Shown here: positions 1-7,660 of the stretch, piece after piece
How positions within the stretch are numbered: the first letter of the stretch is position 1
How the letters are laid out: each line of letters opens with the position of its first letter
Assembly: GCA_937895785.1 (NCBI GenBank)
Contig: CALBKW010000070.1
Location: 1 to 52,491, forward strand
Direction of reading: 5' to 3'
Source: an uncultured Candidatus Melainabacteria bacterium
GTDB taxonomy: Bacteria > Cyanobacteriota > Vampirovibrionia > Gastranaerophilales > Gastranaerophilaceae
Length of the DNA stretch: 52,491 nucleotides
Notes under the pieces: model-generated
What the model saw: the letters and a program-made list of their open reading frames with translations, nothing else
Database searches by the model: none
Told to the model about the DNA's origin: nothing
Position numbers and translations under genes: made by a program

Positions 1-2
1 TA

Positions 3-329
3 AAAGTTGATATAGGAATTTCAATTTCATCTTTTGAACATGACGGACTAGGACGTTATGGTGATAGATTAAACCCAAATGGTGATTTGAAAACAATGTT
101 TAAAATTAAAAAGATTATCAAAAAGGGTGGGCTTTTATTTTTGTCAGTGCCTGTAGGTCCTGATTGTTTGGTGTGGAACGCTCACAGAATATATGGGCAG
201 TTAAGATTACCAATGTTGATTAAAAATTGGAAACTTTTAGAAGTTTTTTCGGATAGTAATATAACTTTTGCTGGAGAACCTGTTGCGTATCCAACGCATG
301 AACCAGTGTTGGTGTTAAAAAATATTTAA
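3..329 (+). CDS. DUF268-family protein (3' part only)
   Basis: Only the last 108 residues lie in the window and the frame is open from the first bases. The visible part contains SSFEHDGLGRYGD, NPNGD, GGLLFLSVPVGPD and VWNAHRIYG, a run of motifs I recognise from DUF268 proteins. These have a methyltransferase-like look and often sit among polysaccharide genes, but no activity is established that I know of. The stop is followed within 10 nt by a strong hairpin, so this is the last gene of its transcript. The N-terminus and start cannot be judged. Confidence 0.75.
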   Translation, partial: KVDIGISISSFEHDGLGRYGDRLNPNGDLKTMFKIKKIIKKGGLLFLSVPVGPDCLVWNAHRIYGQLRLPMLIKNWKLLEVFSDSNITFAGEPVAYPTHEPVLVLKNI

Positions 330-337
330 TAAAAAAT

Positions 338-368
338 AAAGACCATTATAAATGGTCTTTATTTTTTT
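338..368. terminator. Bidirectional rho-independent terminator
   Basis: A 10-bp perfect stem (aaagaccatt / aatggtcttt) with a 3-nt loop has T-runs on both sides when read on each strand. It separates the DUF268 gene on + from tRNA-Gly on -, and can stop both. Confidence 0.9.
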
Positions 369-369
369 A

Positions 370-445
370 TGGAGCGGAAGACGAGACTCGAACTCGCAAC
401 AACCTGCTTGGAAGGCAGGGACTCTAGCCATTGAGTTACTTCCGC
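370..445 (-). tRNA. tRNA-Gly (anticodon TCC)
   Basis: On the minus strand a full cloverleaf is visible. The acceptor strands are GCGGAAG and CTTCCGC. The D-arm is ACTC/GAGT, the anticodon stem CCTGC/GCAGG holds the loop CTTCCAA (anticodon TCC), and the T-arm has GTTCGAG. The CCA end is encoded (plus-strand tgg at 370-372). It reads GGA codons. Its own promoter lies about 200 nt upstream, on the far side of a duplicated leader that repeats the first bases of the tRNA. Confidence 0.95.
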
Positions 446-646
446 ATAGAGTTTTCTTATTTAATTGTTTTCTTGCATCACGTAACTCAATGGCCTTTAA
501 TTAGACTTCGTTTCGTCAAGCCTCACCGATAAGTTACTTCCGCATAGAGTTTCTTATTTAATTGTTTTCTTGCATCATGTAACTCAATGGCTTTCAATTA
601 GACTTCGTTTCGTCAAGTCTTACCGATAAGTTACTTCCGCATAGAG
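435..646 (-). repeat. Tandem structured leader units before tRNA-Gly
   Basis: Two near-identical units of about 97-98 bp (435-532 and 533-629) plus a 17-bp third start (630-646). Read on the minus strand, each unit starts with the same bases as the tRNA 5' end (ctatgcggaagtaac) and later carries gccattgagttac, which pairs back with the unit's own gtaacttatcggt segment. A small inner hairpin (gactt...aagtc) sits between. The tRNA therefore follows two copies of its own 5' start, all in one predicted transcript. Confidence 0.85.
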
Positions 647-675
647 CTTATATGTAAATAATAATATAAATTCAA
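647..675 (-). promoter_or_regulatory. Promoter of the tRNA-Gly transcript
   Basis: Minus strand TTGAAT (675-670), 17-nt spacer, TATAAG (652-647). Transcription would start near 640, right at the truncated third leader unit, so the primary transcript carries about 195 nt of leader before the tRNA. Confidence 0.6.
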
Positions 676-714
676 AATAAAATCAATATTTATTTTATTT
701 TGAAAATTGATTTG

Positions 715-723
715 TGATAAAAT
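715..723 (+). promoter_or_regulatory. Extended -10 (TGaTAAAAT), candidate leaderless start
   Basis: TG at 715-716 and TAAAAT at 718-723 end 6 nt before the ATG at 730. No Shine-Dalgarno-like run lies between, and no convincing -35 was found. Confidence 0.45.
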
Positions 724-729
724 CATGGA

Positions 730-2214
730 ATGATTTTATCGATTTTGAACAAATATAAAACATTTTTTATTGTATTTTTCATATGGGGGTGTATCACGCT
801 CTTGCGTATTTTTAATCATATTCCTTGGTGTGATGAAGCGCATGCTTGGACAATAGCAGAAGAACTTAATATTATTGATATTTTCAAGTTAATGCATCAA
901 GAGGGGCATTTGTTTATTTGGTATTTATGTTTACTGCTATTTGCCAAATTTAATGTTTTATATCCGTATTCAATGCAAATTATAAACTGGATTTTTTGTG
1001 CATCAGCATTGATTATTTTATGGCTAAAATCACCTTTTAACAATTGGATTAAAAGTTTTATAACATTTTCTTTTCCATTTTTATTCACATATTCTGTAAT
1101 AGCTCGTTGTTATTCAATTGGAATTTTATTTTTGTTCTTGTTAACAATCCATTTTAAAGATAAAGTAAAACGTCCCCTATTGTATTCAGTTTTGCTTATA
1201 ATTACAGCAAATACAAGTGTAATGGCATTGTTTGGAGCAACCGCTTTTGGTGTATTATTTTTATATGATTTTATAAAATCTAAACCAGAAAAAACTTTAA
1301 TTTTAAAAACTTCAATAATTTTATTATTAGGTGCAGTAACTGTTTTGTTGCAAATCGGTGGTGCTGGTCAAGAAGGTGGTTATCATTTATCAACTAACTT
1401 CTTAAATAATTGGCTGTTTTATGCTGGTTTTGCTTTCTTAGCTTGTTTTTTATTTTTAATTAGAAGTCAATTAAGAATAGTCTTTTTCGTAATATCTACA
1501 ACTTCCTTGTTGGCATACTGTTTTATGTTCGTTTATCAAGGTCATTTTATACATCACTTTTTTTATTACATATATTTTATTATTGCTAGCTGGCTTTATT
1601 TTGATTTGTCAGATAACAATAATAAATCAAAATTATTAACTTGTTTTGTCGCAATAATTTCTTGCTTTTTATGCTTTTATCCATTATTTATGCAAAAAGA
1701 AGATCGTACAAAGTTTTTAGAAATACTTTATTTACAAAATATGAGTGGTATTTCAGAAACAGAAGTTATAAAAACATTATTGAACGATAACAATTTTAAA
1801 GGTAATAATGTTATTGTTGCAGATAGTAATATGTCATTTATTTTTTCAATGTTGCCATATCAAAAAACAATGCATAAAAAACTTGTAAGCTATTGTAATG
1901 GCAATTATTTTGACCATACTTTTTATATAACATATTTGACTGATGCCTCTAATAAATATTGTAAAATAAATCAAGAATCAAAGCATAAAAAATATTTTAC
2001 TGTTAATTTCTCTTATGAACATTTAGGTGAATTGATTGAGAAATATGGAGATTCTTTAGCATATGGACTACCAGACATAAAAAACTTAACTGGTGGTATA
2101 GATTTGGATGAAGTCTATTTTCAGTTGTCAGGTCAGATGTATTCAATAAAGAAGTATAAATGCTTTACAAACGGTCTATCTTGTATTTATTTAGTTGGCA
2201 AACCTACTAATTAA
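730..2214 (+). CDS. Polytopic membrane protein, possible GT-C-type glycosyltransferase
   Basis: 494 residues with about ten hydrophobic segments spread from residue 10 to about 310, followed by a soluble C-terminal part of roughly 170 residues. The first external loop contains an acidic pair, WCDEAHAW (D35, E36), which is where GT-C family (ArnT/PMT-like) transferases keep their catalytic acid; EGHLFIWYL follows. That layout is seen; the enzyme call is inference. The start at 730 is the first in-frame ATG, and an ATG at 725 meets a stop after two codons. There is no ribosome binding site, but an extended -10 lies 6 nt upstream. The gene appears to be monocistronic. Confidence 0.55.
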   Translation: MILSILNKYKTFFIVFFIWGCITLLRIFNHIPWCDEAHAWTIAEELNIIDIFKLMHQEGHLFIWYLCLLLFAKFNVLYPYSMQIINWIFCASALIILWLKSPFNNWIKSFITFSFPFLFTYSVIARCYSIGILFLFLLTIHFKDKVKRPLLYSVLLIITANTSVMALFGATAFGVLFLYDFIKSKPEKTLILKTSIILLLGAVTVLLQIGGAGQEGGYHLSTNFLNNWLFYAGFAFLACFLFLIRSQLRIVFFVISTTSLLAYCFMFVYQGHFIHHFFYYIYFIIASWLYFDLSDNNNKSKLLTCFVAIISCFLCFYPLFMQKEDRTKFLEILYLQNMSGISETEVIKTLLNDNNFKGNNVIVADSNMSFIFSMLPYQKTMHKKLVSYCNGNYFDHTFYITYLTDASNKYCKINQESKHKKYFTVNFSYEHLGELIEKYGDSLAYGLPDIKNLTGGIDLDEVYFQLSGQMYSIKKYKCFTNGLSCIYLVGKPTN

Positions 2215-2281
2215 ACAGACTATTCAAAATTCTATATAATTTATATTGATCTTTTGGTCTACCTTAAGTTAAATCCAATGA

Positions 2282-2311
2282 TTGATGTCATGACATGCAA
2301 AAACATATAAA
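2282..2311 (+). promoter_or_regulatory. Sigma-70-type promoter
   Basis: TTGATG (2282-2287), 18-nt spacer, TATAAA (2306-2311), about 50 nt before the GTG start at 2369. The wider 2215-2368 gap holds no other gene. Confidence 0.55.
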
Positions 2312-2368
2312 CTAATAATGTCAGAAGAAAGACATCAAGAGTGTTAATGAATAACAAGGGGTGGAATT

Positions 2369-3559
2369 GTGAAACGTTTAATCACTACATTAATGATATT
2401 AGTTGTAACAGCAATGAGTGCAAACGCAGCTAATGAGCAAAAGATGAATGTGTTAAATTCAATTGAAATTGATTCATTGAAAGATACATACAATATTACT
2501 TTAGATACAAAATCTGAAGTAAATATGAAACGTACAATTCAATCAACAAATAATATGATTTTGACATTGAAAAATATTAAACCTTCGAAATCATTAAACA
2601 CTATTTATAAAAACGCTGCAGAAGTCGATAGCGTAATGGTAGAGCCTGTTGGTGACAATTCTTTAAATATCATTATTCAAGCTAACAATATTGCTAATTC
2701 TGCGGTTACATTTAATACAGAAGAAGCTACATTAGAAGCTTCAAATAGCAAATCTGTATTAGGTGCGACTTCAACAGCAAAAAAATCGAAAAAACATTCA
2801 AGTAAAGACAAAATTGTTTTGTCAGCTCCTGTAGATGCATACGCACCTGTTTATCAAGAAGAATTTGATGAAGAAGATTTAGATTCTGAGGGTCCAATGT
2901 CAGGTTTAATCGCAATGATTAAAAATTTCTTAGGACAAGGTAATATTTCTAATATTGTATCAACTGGCTTAATCGGTATAATTTTATTTTGCGGTATTAA
3001 ATTATTCAAAAAAGAAGAACCTGAAACAGCAATTGGTTTAGCACAAAGCTTAAAAGATAGAGAATTAAGCTTGTACAAAGACATGTCAATGCGCGGTGGT
3101 GTTGTAGGACCTATGTCTTTAGAAAGACCACAAGAATCATTGAACATTCAAAGACCGCAAGTTCAAAAACAACCAATTGCTCCTCAGGTTGCTAAACCTG
3201 CCGTAAATGCAAAAGCTGGTTATGGAATGAGAGCCTACCAAGCTAGCTCAAAAAATCCTTATATGTCAGCAGATAACAGCATGATGCAAAGACCTGTATC
3301 TTCTGCTCAAGTTACTGGACAAGCTCAAGCTCCTCAATCAAGAATTTTATCAACAGTTGGTTCAAGAGTTAACCAAAACAAAATGAATTTAGGTATAAAT
3401 AGACCAGTTCAAAATATGTCTGCTCCTGTAGCAAAAGCATCAAATATTGATAGTATGAAATTCTTAGAATCAATGACTCAAATTTATGAAAAGAATGGTC
3501 GTTCAGATTTAGCTCAAGGTTTGAAAGCTGGTATGTTAAAAGCAAAAGCAAACGTATAA
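2369..3559 (+). CDS. Exported AMIN-like protein with one membrane anchor
   Basis: 396 residues starting at GTG behind a good AAGGGGTGG site. A signal peptide runs to about residue 20 (MKRLITTLMILVVTAMSANA). Residues 30-120 have alternating beta-type sequence (YNITLDTKSEVNMKRTI, MILTLKNIKPS, NSLNIIIQANNI) resembling the AMIN domain that targets PilQ and amidases to the wall; this similarity is by eye only. A Lys/Ser and acidic linker is followed by one membrane segment near 191-213 (LIGIILFCGIKLF), then a Gln/Pro/Ala-rich tail and a short helical end. An AMIN-like domain next to a pilus-type genome suggests an envelope or pilus scaffold. I do not recognise a named family. Confidence 0.6.
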   Translation: MKRLITTLMILVVTAMSANAANEQKMNVLNSIEIDSLKDTYNITLDTKSEVNMKRTIQSTNNMILTLKNIKPSKSLNTIYKNAAEVDSVMVEPVGDNSLNIIIQANNIANSAVTFNTEEATLEASNSKSVLGATSTAKKSKKHSSKDKIVLSAPVDAYAPVYQEEFDEEDLDSEGPMSGLIAMIKNFLGQGNISNIVSTGLIGIILFCGIKLFKKEEPETAIGLAQSLKDRELSLYKDMSMRGGVVGPMSLERPQESLNIQRPQVQKQPIAPQVAKPAVNAKAGYGMRAYQASSKNPYMSADNSMMQRPVSSAQVTGQAQAPQSRILSTVGSRVNQNKMNLGINRPVQNMSAPVAKASNIDSMKFLESMTQIYEKNGRSDLAQGLKAGMLKAKANV

Positions 3560-3590
3560 ATTTTAATAAACACATGACAACATTAACACT

Positions 3591-3620
3591 AGGGACATTA
3601 AGATGTCCCTTTTTATTTTA
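3591..3620 (+). terminator. Rho-independent terminator
   Basis: AGGGACAT / ATGTCCCT stem with a TAAG loop, then T-rich sequence. It ends the AMIN-like gene and isolates the next gene behind its own promoter. Confidence 0.9.
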
Positions 3621-3655
3621 TTGTAACAAAATCTTAACAAACTTCTAAGATTCCC

Positions 3656-3683
3656 TAAAGTTCATGCTTTGAAGTGCCGACAT
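3656..3683 (+). promoter_or_regulatory. FliA/sigma-28-like promoter
   Basis: TAAAGTTC (3656-3663), 12-nt spacer, GCCGACAT (3676-3683). It closely matches the known sigma-28/sigma-D consensus (TAAA, about 15 nt, GCCGATAA/T). The next gene's upstream region has the same arrangement at 4923-4950. Confidence 0.65.
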
Positions 3684-3723
3684 TACATGTGTAGGTATCG
3701 TGTATATGTAAAGGTCGTACAAT

Positions 3724-4863
3724 ATGATGGATTTATTGAAAAACGTAAAAGCAAAAGTTGCACAAAATAATGCGGCAATGGGCACAAGTTCTTCTGATTC
3801 ACTAAATAATGGTTTTAGCCAAAGAATTGACCATGTTGCTGATAATGTAAATAAAAGTGCATCAATTTTTACATCAGTGTATGGTGATGCTAAAGCAAGT
3901 GCTGAAGCAGAAGTAAAAGAAATAAATAATAGATTGAAGAAACAACAAAGAACTCAAGCTATTATAGGCGCTCTTACGACAGCAGCATCATTAGCTCCTC
4001 AAGCAATGAGTTTGCTTGCATCAATTAAAGCATGTAAATCAGCAAGTACAGATACAAAAACAACTCCTCAACAAAAACAAAGTCAAATCCAAGAATTTAC
4101 ACAAAAAATTGCAGATGCAGAAAAACAAGTTGAAACTTATACATCAGAAATTGCTACACTAAATAGCGATATTGAAAATGCAAATAATACAATTACAGAA
4201 CAAACAGAAGTTTCAAAAACAAAACAAAAAGAAATTGATGATGCAAAAGATGCGGTTGATGCATTGACAAAATCAAAAGATGATGAAACCGACGAAACTT
4301 TAGTATCTTTAAATAACGATATTAAAAGGCAAAATACAAATAAAGCAGATGGTGAAAATGATTTGGCAAAAGCAAATGCAATGCCTGATACTATTCAACA
4401 AAAGAAAGTTGTAAATGGTCAAGTTCAATATGTGACTGTTAAAAATACAAATAAAGCAAAAGCAAAAGAAGCGGCTGAAAAAAAGATTAAAGCTGCAGAA
4501 GAAGAAATTAAAAAATTAGAAAAACAAAAAACAGAAAGAAAGGCTGAACTAGATAAACAAATAGCAGCAAAAGAAGAAGAAAGAAAAGCTGCAGTAAATG
4601 CAAAAAGAGAGGCTGATGAAGCAGTTGCAAATGCTCAAGCAGAAGTAGAATCAAAGAAAGATTCAGTAGATGAAAAGACTAAAGCAAAAGATAGATTAGA
4701 AAAGACTGAAATTCCACAATTAAAGTCTGCTTTAGAAGATTTGAAAAAAGCTGCTGGGGCAACTACATCTACAACTCAAACGCAAACAACACAAGTAAGA
4801 CAACAAACTCAACAAACACAACAAGTTGCTCAAGAAGATCCGACAAAAAAGAAACAATCTTGA
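3724..4863 (+). CDS. Long coiled-coil protein with one hydrophobic segment, FliA-type promoter
   Basis: 379 residues. The N-terminus is soluble and Ser/Asn-rich with no signal peptide. A hydrophobic stretch near residues 80-100 (AIIGALTTAASLAPQAMSLLASI) is followed by charged heptad-like coiled coil to about residue 345, broken by a short strand-like insert (VVNGQVQYVTVK), and a Gln/Thr-rich tail. The starts ATG ATG (3724 or 3727) sit 9 nt after AAAGG. The next gene has the same layout and promoter, so the two are probably diverged paralogs. Location is unknown. Absence of a signal peptide with a sigma-28 promoter would fit export by a flagellar-type apparatus, but that is inference. No family recognised. 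Confidence 0.6.
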   Translation: MMDLLKNVKAKVAQNNAAMGTSSSDSLNNGFSQRIDHVADNVNKSASIFTSVYGDAKASAEAEVKEINNRLKKQQRTQAIIGALTTAASLAPQAMSLLASIKACKSASTDTKTTPQQKQSQIQEFTQKIADAEKQVETYTSEIATLNSDIENANNTITEQTEVSKTKQKEIDDAKDAVDALTKSKDDETDETLVSLNNDIKRQNTNKADGENDLAKANAMPDTIQQKKVVNGQVQYVTVKNTNKAKAKEAAEKKIKAAEEEIKKLEKQKTERKAELDKQIAAKEEERKAAVNAKREADEAVANAQAEVESKKDSVDEKTKAKDRLEKTEIPQLKSALEDLKKAAGATTSTTQTQTTQVRQQTQQTQQVAQEDPTKKKQS

Positions 4864-4880
4864 TTAAATAAATTAGATTA

Positions 4881-4920
4881 AATGGCGAATGTTAATAATT
4901 GTTAACATTCGCCATTTTTT
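4881..4920 (+). terminator. Rho-independent terminator
   Basis: 15-bp perfect stem (AATGGCGAATGTTAA and its complement), 6-nt loop, then a T-run. It ends the first coiled-coil gene, so the second needs its own promoter. Confidence 0.95.
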
Positions 4921-4922
4921 AC

Positions 4923-4950
4923 TAAAGTTTAGTCCATGATATACCGACAT
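4923..4950 (+). promoter_or_regulatory. FliA/sigma-28-like promoter
   Basis: TAAAGTTT (4923-4930), 12-nt spacer, ACCGACAT (4943-4950), with a start expected near 4957. The -35 half is identical to the sigma-28 consensus. It matches 3656-3683 in both boxes and spacing although the spacers differ. Confidence 0.65.
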
Positions 4951-4992
4951 GCATGATGTATGGTAATATGTGTATAAAAAGGAGAATAAGTT

Positions 4993-6660
4993 ATGTCAGG
5001 AATAGATGATAGATTTAATAATTTAAATACAAAAGTATCAAGTGACTATGCGAAATTTAAATCATCTACAGGAATTTCTTATAGTGGTTCATCGTATGAT
5101 GCACTTTATGCTCAAGCACAACAAACTGTTCAAGAAACTCAAGACAGTGTTAATTATACAAGCAGTGATAGCGGTTCAGGAGTTAGCAAATTAGCAATGG
5201 GTATATCTATTGCTTCAGCAGCACTACCACTAGCTACAGCAGCGTTTGCTTTATTTAAAGGTTCAGGCTCAGGTTCTAGCAAGGTTGCCGCAGGTACTAA
5301 TGTTGATGCAAATTTAAAAGCCTTCCAAGCTGATGCTTCAAAATCTAACAGAAAGACATTGGAAAAAGATTTAACAGCATTGAGATCTCAAAGAGATGCT
5401 TTACAAGCTACAGTTGATTCAAAAAATAAAGAAATTGGTGAATTAAAAGATAGAAAAACTGCAGAAGAAAAAGATGGTTCAGAAACAGCAAATGTAAAAG
5501 CTGAAATTGCAAAAATTGATGAACTATTGAAGGGTACTGATACAACATCTGCTTATGGTAAAGCTTTAGCAGATTCAAAAGCAAAACAAGATGAAATTAC
5601 TGGTGTAGATACTCAAATTTCAACACTTGAAGCTCAAAATGCTGATACTGTAAAAGCTAGAGATAAAGCTGCAGCAGAAAAAACTGATGCAGAGGCTAAA
5701 TCTGCAGAGTTAGCTGGAAAAATTAGTACTGCAGAAGCTGACCTTACAGGTTTAGAATCTGATTATTCTAGCAAAAAAGACCAATTAAAAGAAGCAAAAA
5801 GAAAAGATGGTAAATACGAAACTGTTAAACAAGCAGACGGTTCTTATGTAAAACAAAAAATTGATAATAAAGCTGAAATTAAACGTTTAGACGGAATTGC
5901 TAATGAAGCAAAAGAAAAAGTTGATGCCAAAAAGAAAGAAATTAAAGAATTAAAAGAAGGCGAAGACGGCAAAGGCGGTAAGAAAGCTCAAGACGATATC
6001 GTAAAAGCTAAAACAGCAGAAATTGAATATTATAACAAATCTATGACTGATGGCAAAACAAATGTTAAAGACTTGTTAGAACAAAAAGAAACATTAAAAG
6101 CAGAAAAGGATGCTTTAGATAAAACAGCCGAAGATGAAAAAACTAAATTAACAGAAAAGAAACAAGAATATCAAACAGCTTTAGATACTGGTGTAGCTAA
6201 AGACCTTCAAGCGAAAATTGAAACATTAGAAAAAGAAGTAAAAGATATTACTGATGGTGATTTGAAAACATTAAATGAAAAAATTGCAACTATTGAAACT
6301 TCATTAGGTATCAAAGGTTCATCATCAACAGGCGCTTCTGACGAAACTGGAACTGTTACACCAACAGGTGATGCAGGAACTGGCAGCACTCCAGCAACCA
6401 CAGACGGTGCTGATGTAAAAGTTGGCGAAGACGGTTTGACTGACTATATCAGAGAGTCTGAAGACAAACCTGATGTTGATAATGATGCTTCTGTACAATC
6501 AATGTCAATGTGGGAACAACAAGATATTCCAGGATTACCAAAAAATGGTGACAAAAAGACAGTTGATGGTAAAGAATACACATACCAAAATAATACTTGG
6601 ACAGATGCAGAAGGTTATACTTATGTAGATGAATGGGGCAGACCTGGAAGACGCATGTAG
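4993..6660 (+). CDS. Long coiled-coil protein, larger paralog, FliA-type promoter
   Basis: 555 residues behind a strong AAGGAG site. A soluble Ser/Tyr-rich N-terminus without signal peptide is followed by a hydrophobic segment near 70-90 (LAMGISIASAALPLATAAFALF), a Gly/Ser hinge, and coiled coil from about 115 to 440. The coil is interrupted by GSYVKQK, the same kind of insert as in the preceding protein. A Thr/Gly/Ser linker leads to an acidic end with YTYQNNTWTDAEGYTYVDEWG, which looks like a small aromatic repeat module. Segment order matches the 3724-4863 product. Role unknown; a secreted, structural or pore-translocator-like role is possible but unproven. Confidence 0.6.
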   Translation: MSGIDDRFNNLNTKVSSDYAKFKSSTGISYSGSSYDALYAQAQQTVQETQDSVNYTSSDSGSGVSKLAMGISIASAALPLATAAFALFKGSGSGSSKVAAGTNVDANLKAFQADASKSNRKTLEKDLTALRSQRDALQATVDSKNKEIGELKDRKTAEEKDGSETANVKAEIAKIDELLKGTDTTSAYGKALADSKAKQDEITGVDTQISTLEAQNADTVKARDKAAAEKTDAEAKSAELAGKISTAEADLTGLESDYSSKKDQLKEAKRKDGKYETVKQADGSYVKQKIDNKAEIKRLDGIANEAKEKVDAKKKEIKELKEGEDGKGGKKAQDDIVKAKTAEIEYYNKSMTDGKTNVKDLLEQKETLKAEKDALDKTAEDEKTKLTEKKQEYQTALDTGVAKDLQAKIETLEKEVKDITDGDLKTLNEKIATIETSLGIKGSSSTGASDETGTVTPTGDAGTGSTPATTDGADVKVGEDGLTDYIRESEDKPDVDNDASVQSMSMWEQQDIPGLPKNGDKKTVDGKEYTYQNNTWTDAEGYTYVDEWGRPGRRM

Positions 6661-6682
6661 TAACAATAAAATAAGAATAAAA

Positions 6683-6717
6683 AAATACCAAGGTTTTAAA
6701 CCTCGGTATTTTTTTAT
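6683..6717. terminator. Bidirectional terminator between convergent genes
   Basis: A stem AAATACC/GGTATTT with inner AGGTTT/AAACCT pairing is flanked by A- and T-runs. It serves the coiled-coil gene on + and the pilin-like gene on -. Confidence 0.85.
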
Positions 6718-6733
6718 TTAACTAAGCGAATTA

Positions 6734-7432
6734 TTAGTTGTTATATAATACGTATCTAGCTGCATAACCATTTGGTAATACTTGTTGACCTTTAAATACA
6801 ACTGAGAATTGGTCAATGATTTGAGCGTTACCATCGTGGCAAGCACCTGTGTGACTAATACCTTTGTTATCAACAGCAGAACCGCCAACTTGGTTATCTG
6901 CTGATACATAGCCGTTGTTAGAACCTTGGTTCATATTAGCCATACAGTTAGATAATTTGTTTGGTTTTCTTTTACCGTTTACGTCAACGATAGCTGTACA
7001 ACGACCACCTCTAGCAGCTACGTTGTAGTTTGTACAGTGGTGCATAGTTGTTGGATCGTATGATAAAACCATACCATCAGCAAAGAACAATGTATAGTTT
7101 GATTGTGCAAAGCCCATTGTTCTACTTTCTTCATCATTAGCATATGTAGCAGATGTTACAAGTTTTACGATGTGCATTTTGTCGTTTAAAATTTGGTACA
7201 ATGAATCATCTGCTGTGGTTGTCATTGTAATATCAGCAAAGTCTACATAGTTCAATGCAACTGACATTGTTACAGCTTGGTTCATAGCTGATAAAATCTT
7301 TTTGAATGCTGTCTTCATTTCAGAAGAGTTTGTGTTTGACATCAAAGTCGGAATTGTCATAGCAGCAACTACACCAATGATACCTAGTGTAATTAAAACT
7401 TCTGCTAAAGTAAAGCCTAAATGTTTTTTCAT
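6734..7432 (-). CDS. Type IV pilin-like / pseudopilin protein
   Basis: 232 residues. The N-terminus MKKHLGFTLAEVLITLGIIG is a textbook class III prepilin signal: a short basic leader, cleavage after G7, F as first mature residue and E5 of the mature protein, then the hydrophobic alpha-1 helix (AMTIPTL). The rest is a globular domain with Cys at CTNY, GGRCTA and CHDG that could form disulfides. It is probably processed by a PilD peptidase, not in this window, and assembled by the 15.5-21.8 kb machinery. Major versus minor pilin cannot be told. The start follows AAAGG by 9 nt. Confidence 0.85.
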   Translation of the reverse strand: MKKHLGFTLAEVLITLGIIGVVAAMTIPTLMSNTNSSEMKTAFKKILSAMNQAVTMSVALNYVDFADITMTTTADDSLYQILNDKMHIVKLVTSATYANDEESRTMGFAQSNYTLFFADGMVLSYDPTTMHHCTNYNVAARGGRCTAIVDVNGKRKPNKLSNCMANMNQGSNNGYVSADNQVGGSAVDNKGISHTGACHDGNAQIIDQFSVVFKGQQVLPNGYAARYVLYNN

Positions 7433-7489
7433 AATTCGCCTTTCTTTATGTTTTCATATCTACTTATTACTTTTACGCTTAATGTATTT

Positions 7490-7518
7490 ATCCTATCAGA
7501 TTAGTATATATAAGTCAA
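7490..7518 (-). promoter_or_regulatory. Promoter of the pilin-like gene
   Basis: Minus strand TTGACT (7518-7513), 17-nt spacer, TAGGAT (7495-7490), giving a leader of about 50 nt. The rest of the 7433-7660 gap shows nothing else clear. Confidence 0.6.
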
Positions 7519-7660
7519 GCATTTTAAGGGATAATAATGCCTAAATTATAAAAATCATTCAGATAGCGTAATAATATAATACCACAGAATTATATTTTCT
7601 AACCCTAAAGGATTAGTTATTTTGAATATTGTTACAAAAGTTTATAAATAACACTTAATG

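Noticed and set aside
520..630. ACCGATAA in the tRNA-Gly leader units as a sigma-28 -10
   Set aside because: No TAAA-type -35 lies at the right distance on the + strand, and the element is explained by pairing within the leader units.
435..646. CRISPR-like tandem repeat array
   Set aside because: Only two full units of about 97 bp with no unique spacers; the units fold and copy the tRNA 5' end.
370..675. T-box riboswitch controlling tRNA-Gly or a glycine gene
   Set aside because: No T-box sequence or specifier loop layout, and the downstream gene is a tRNA.
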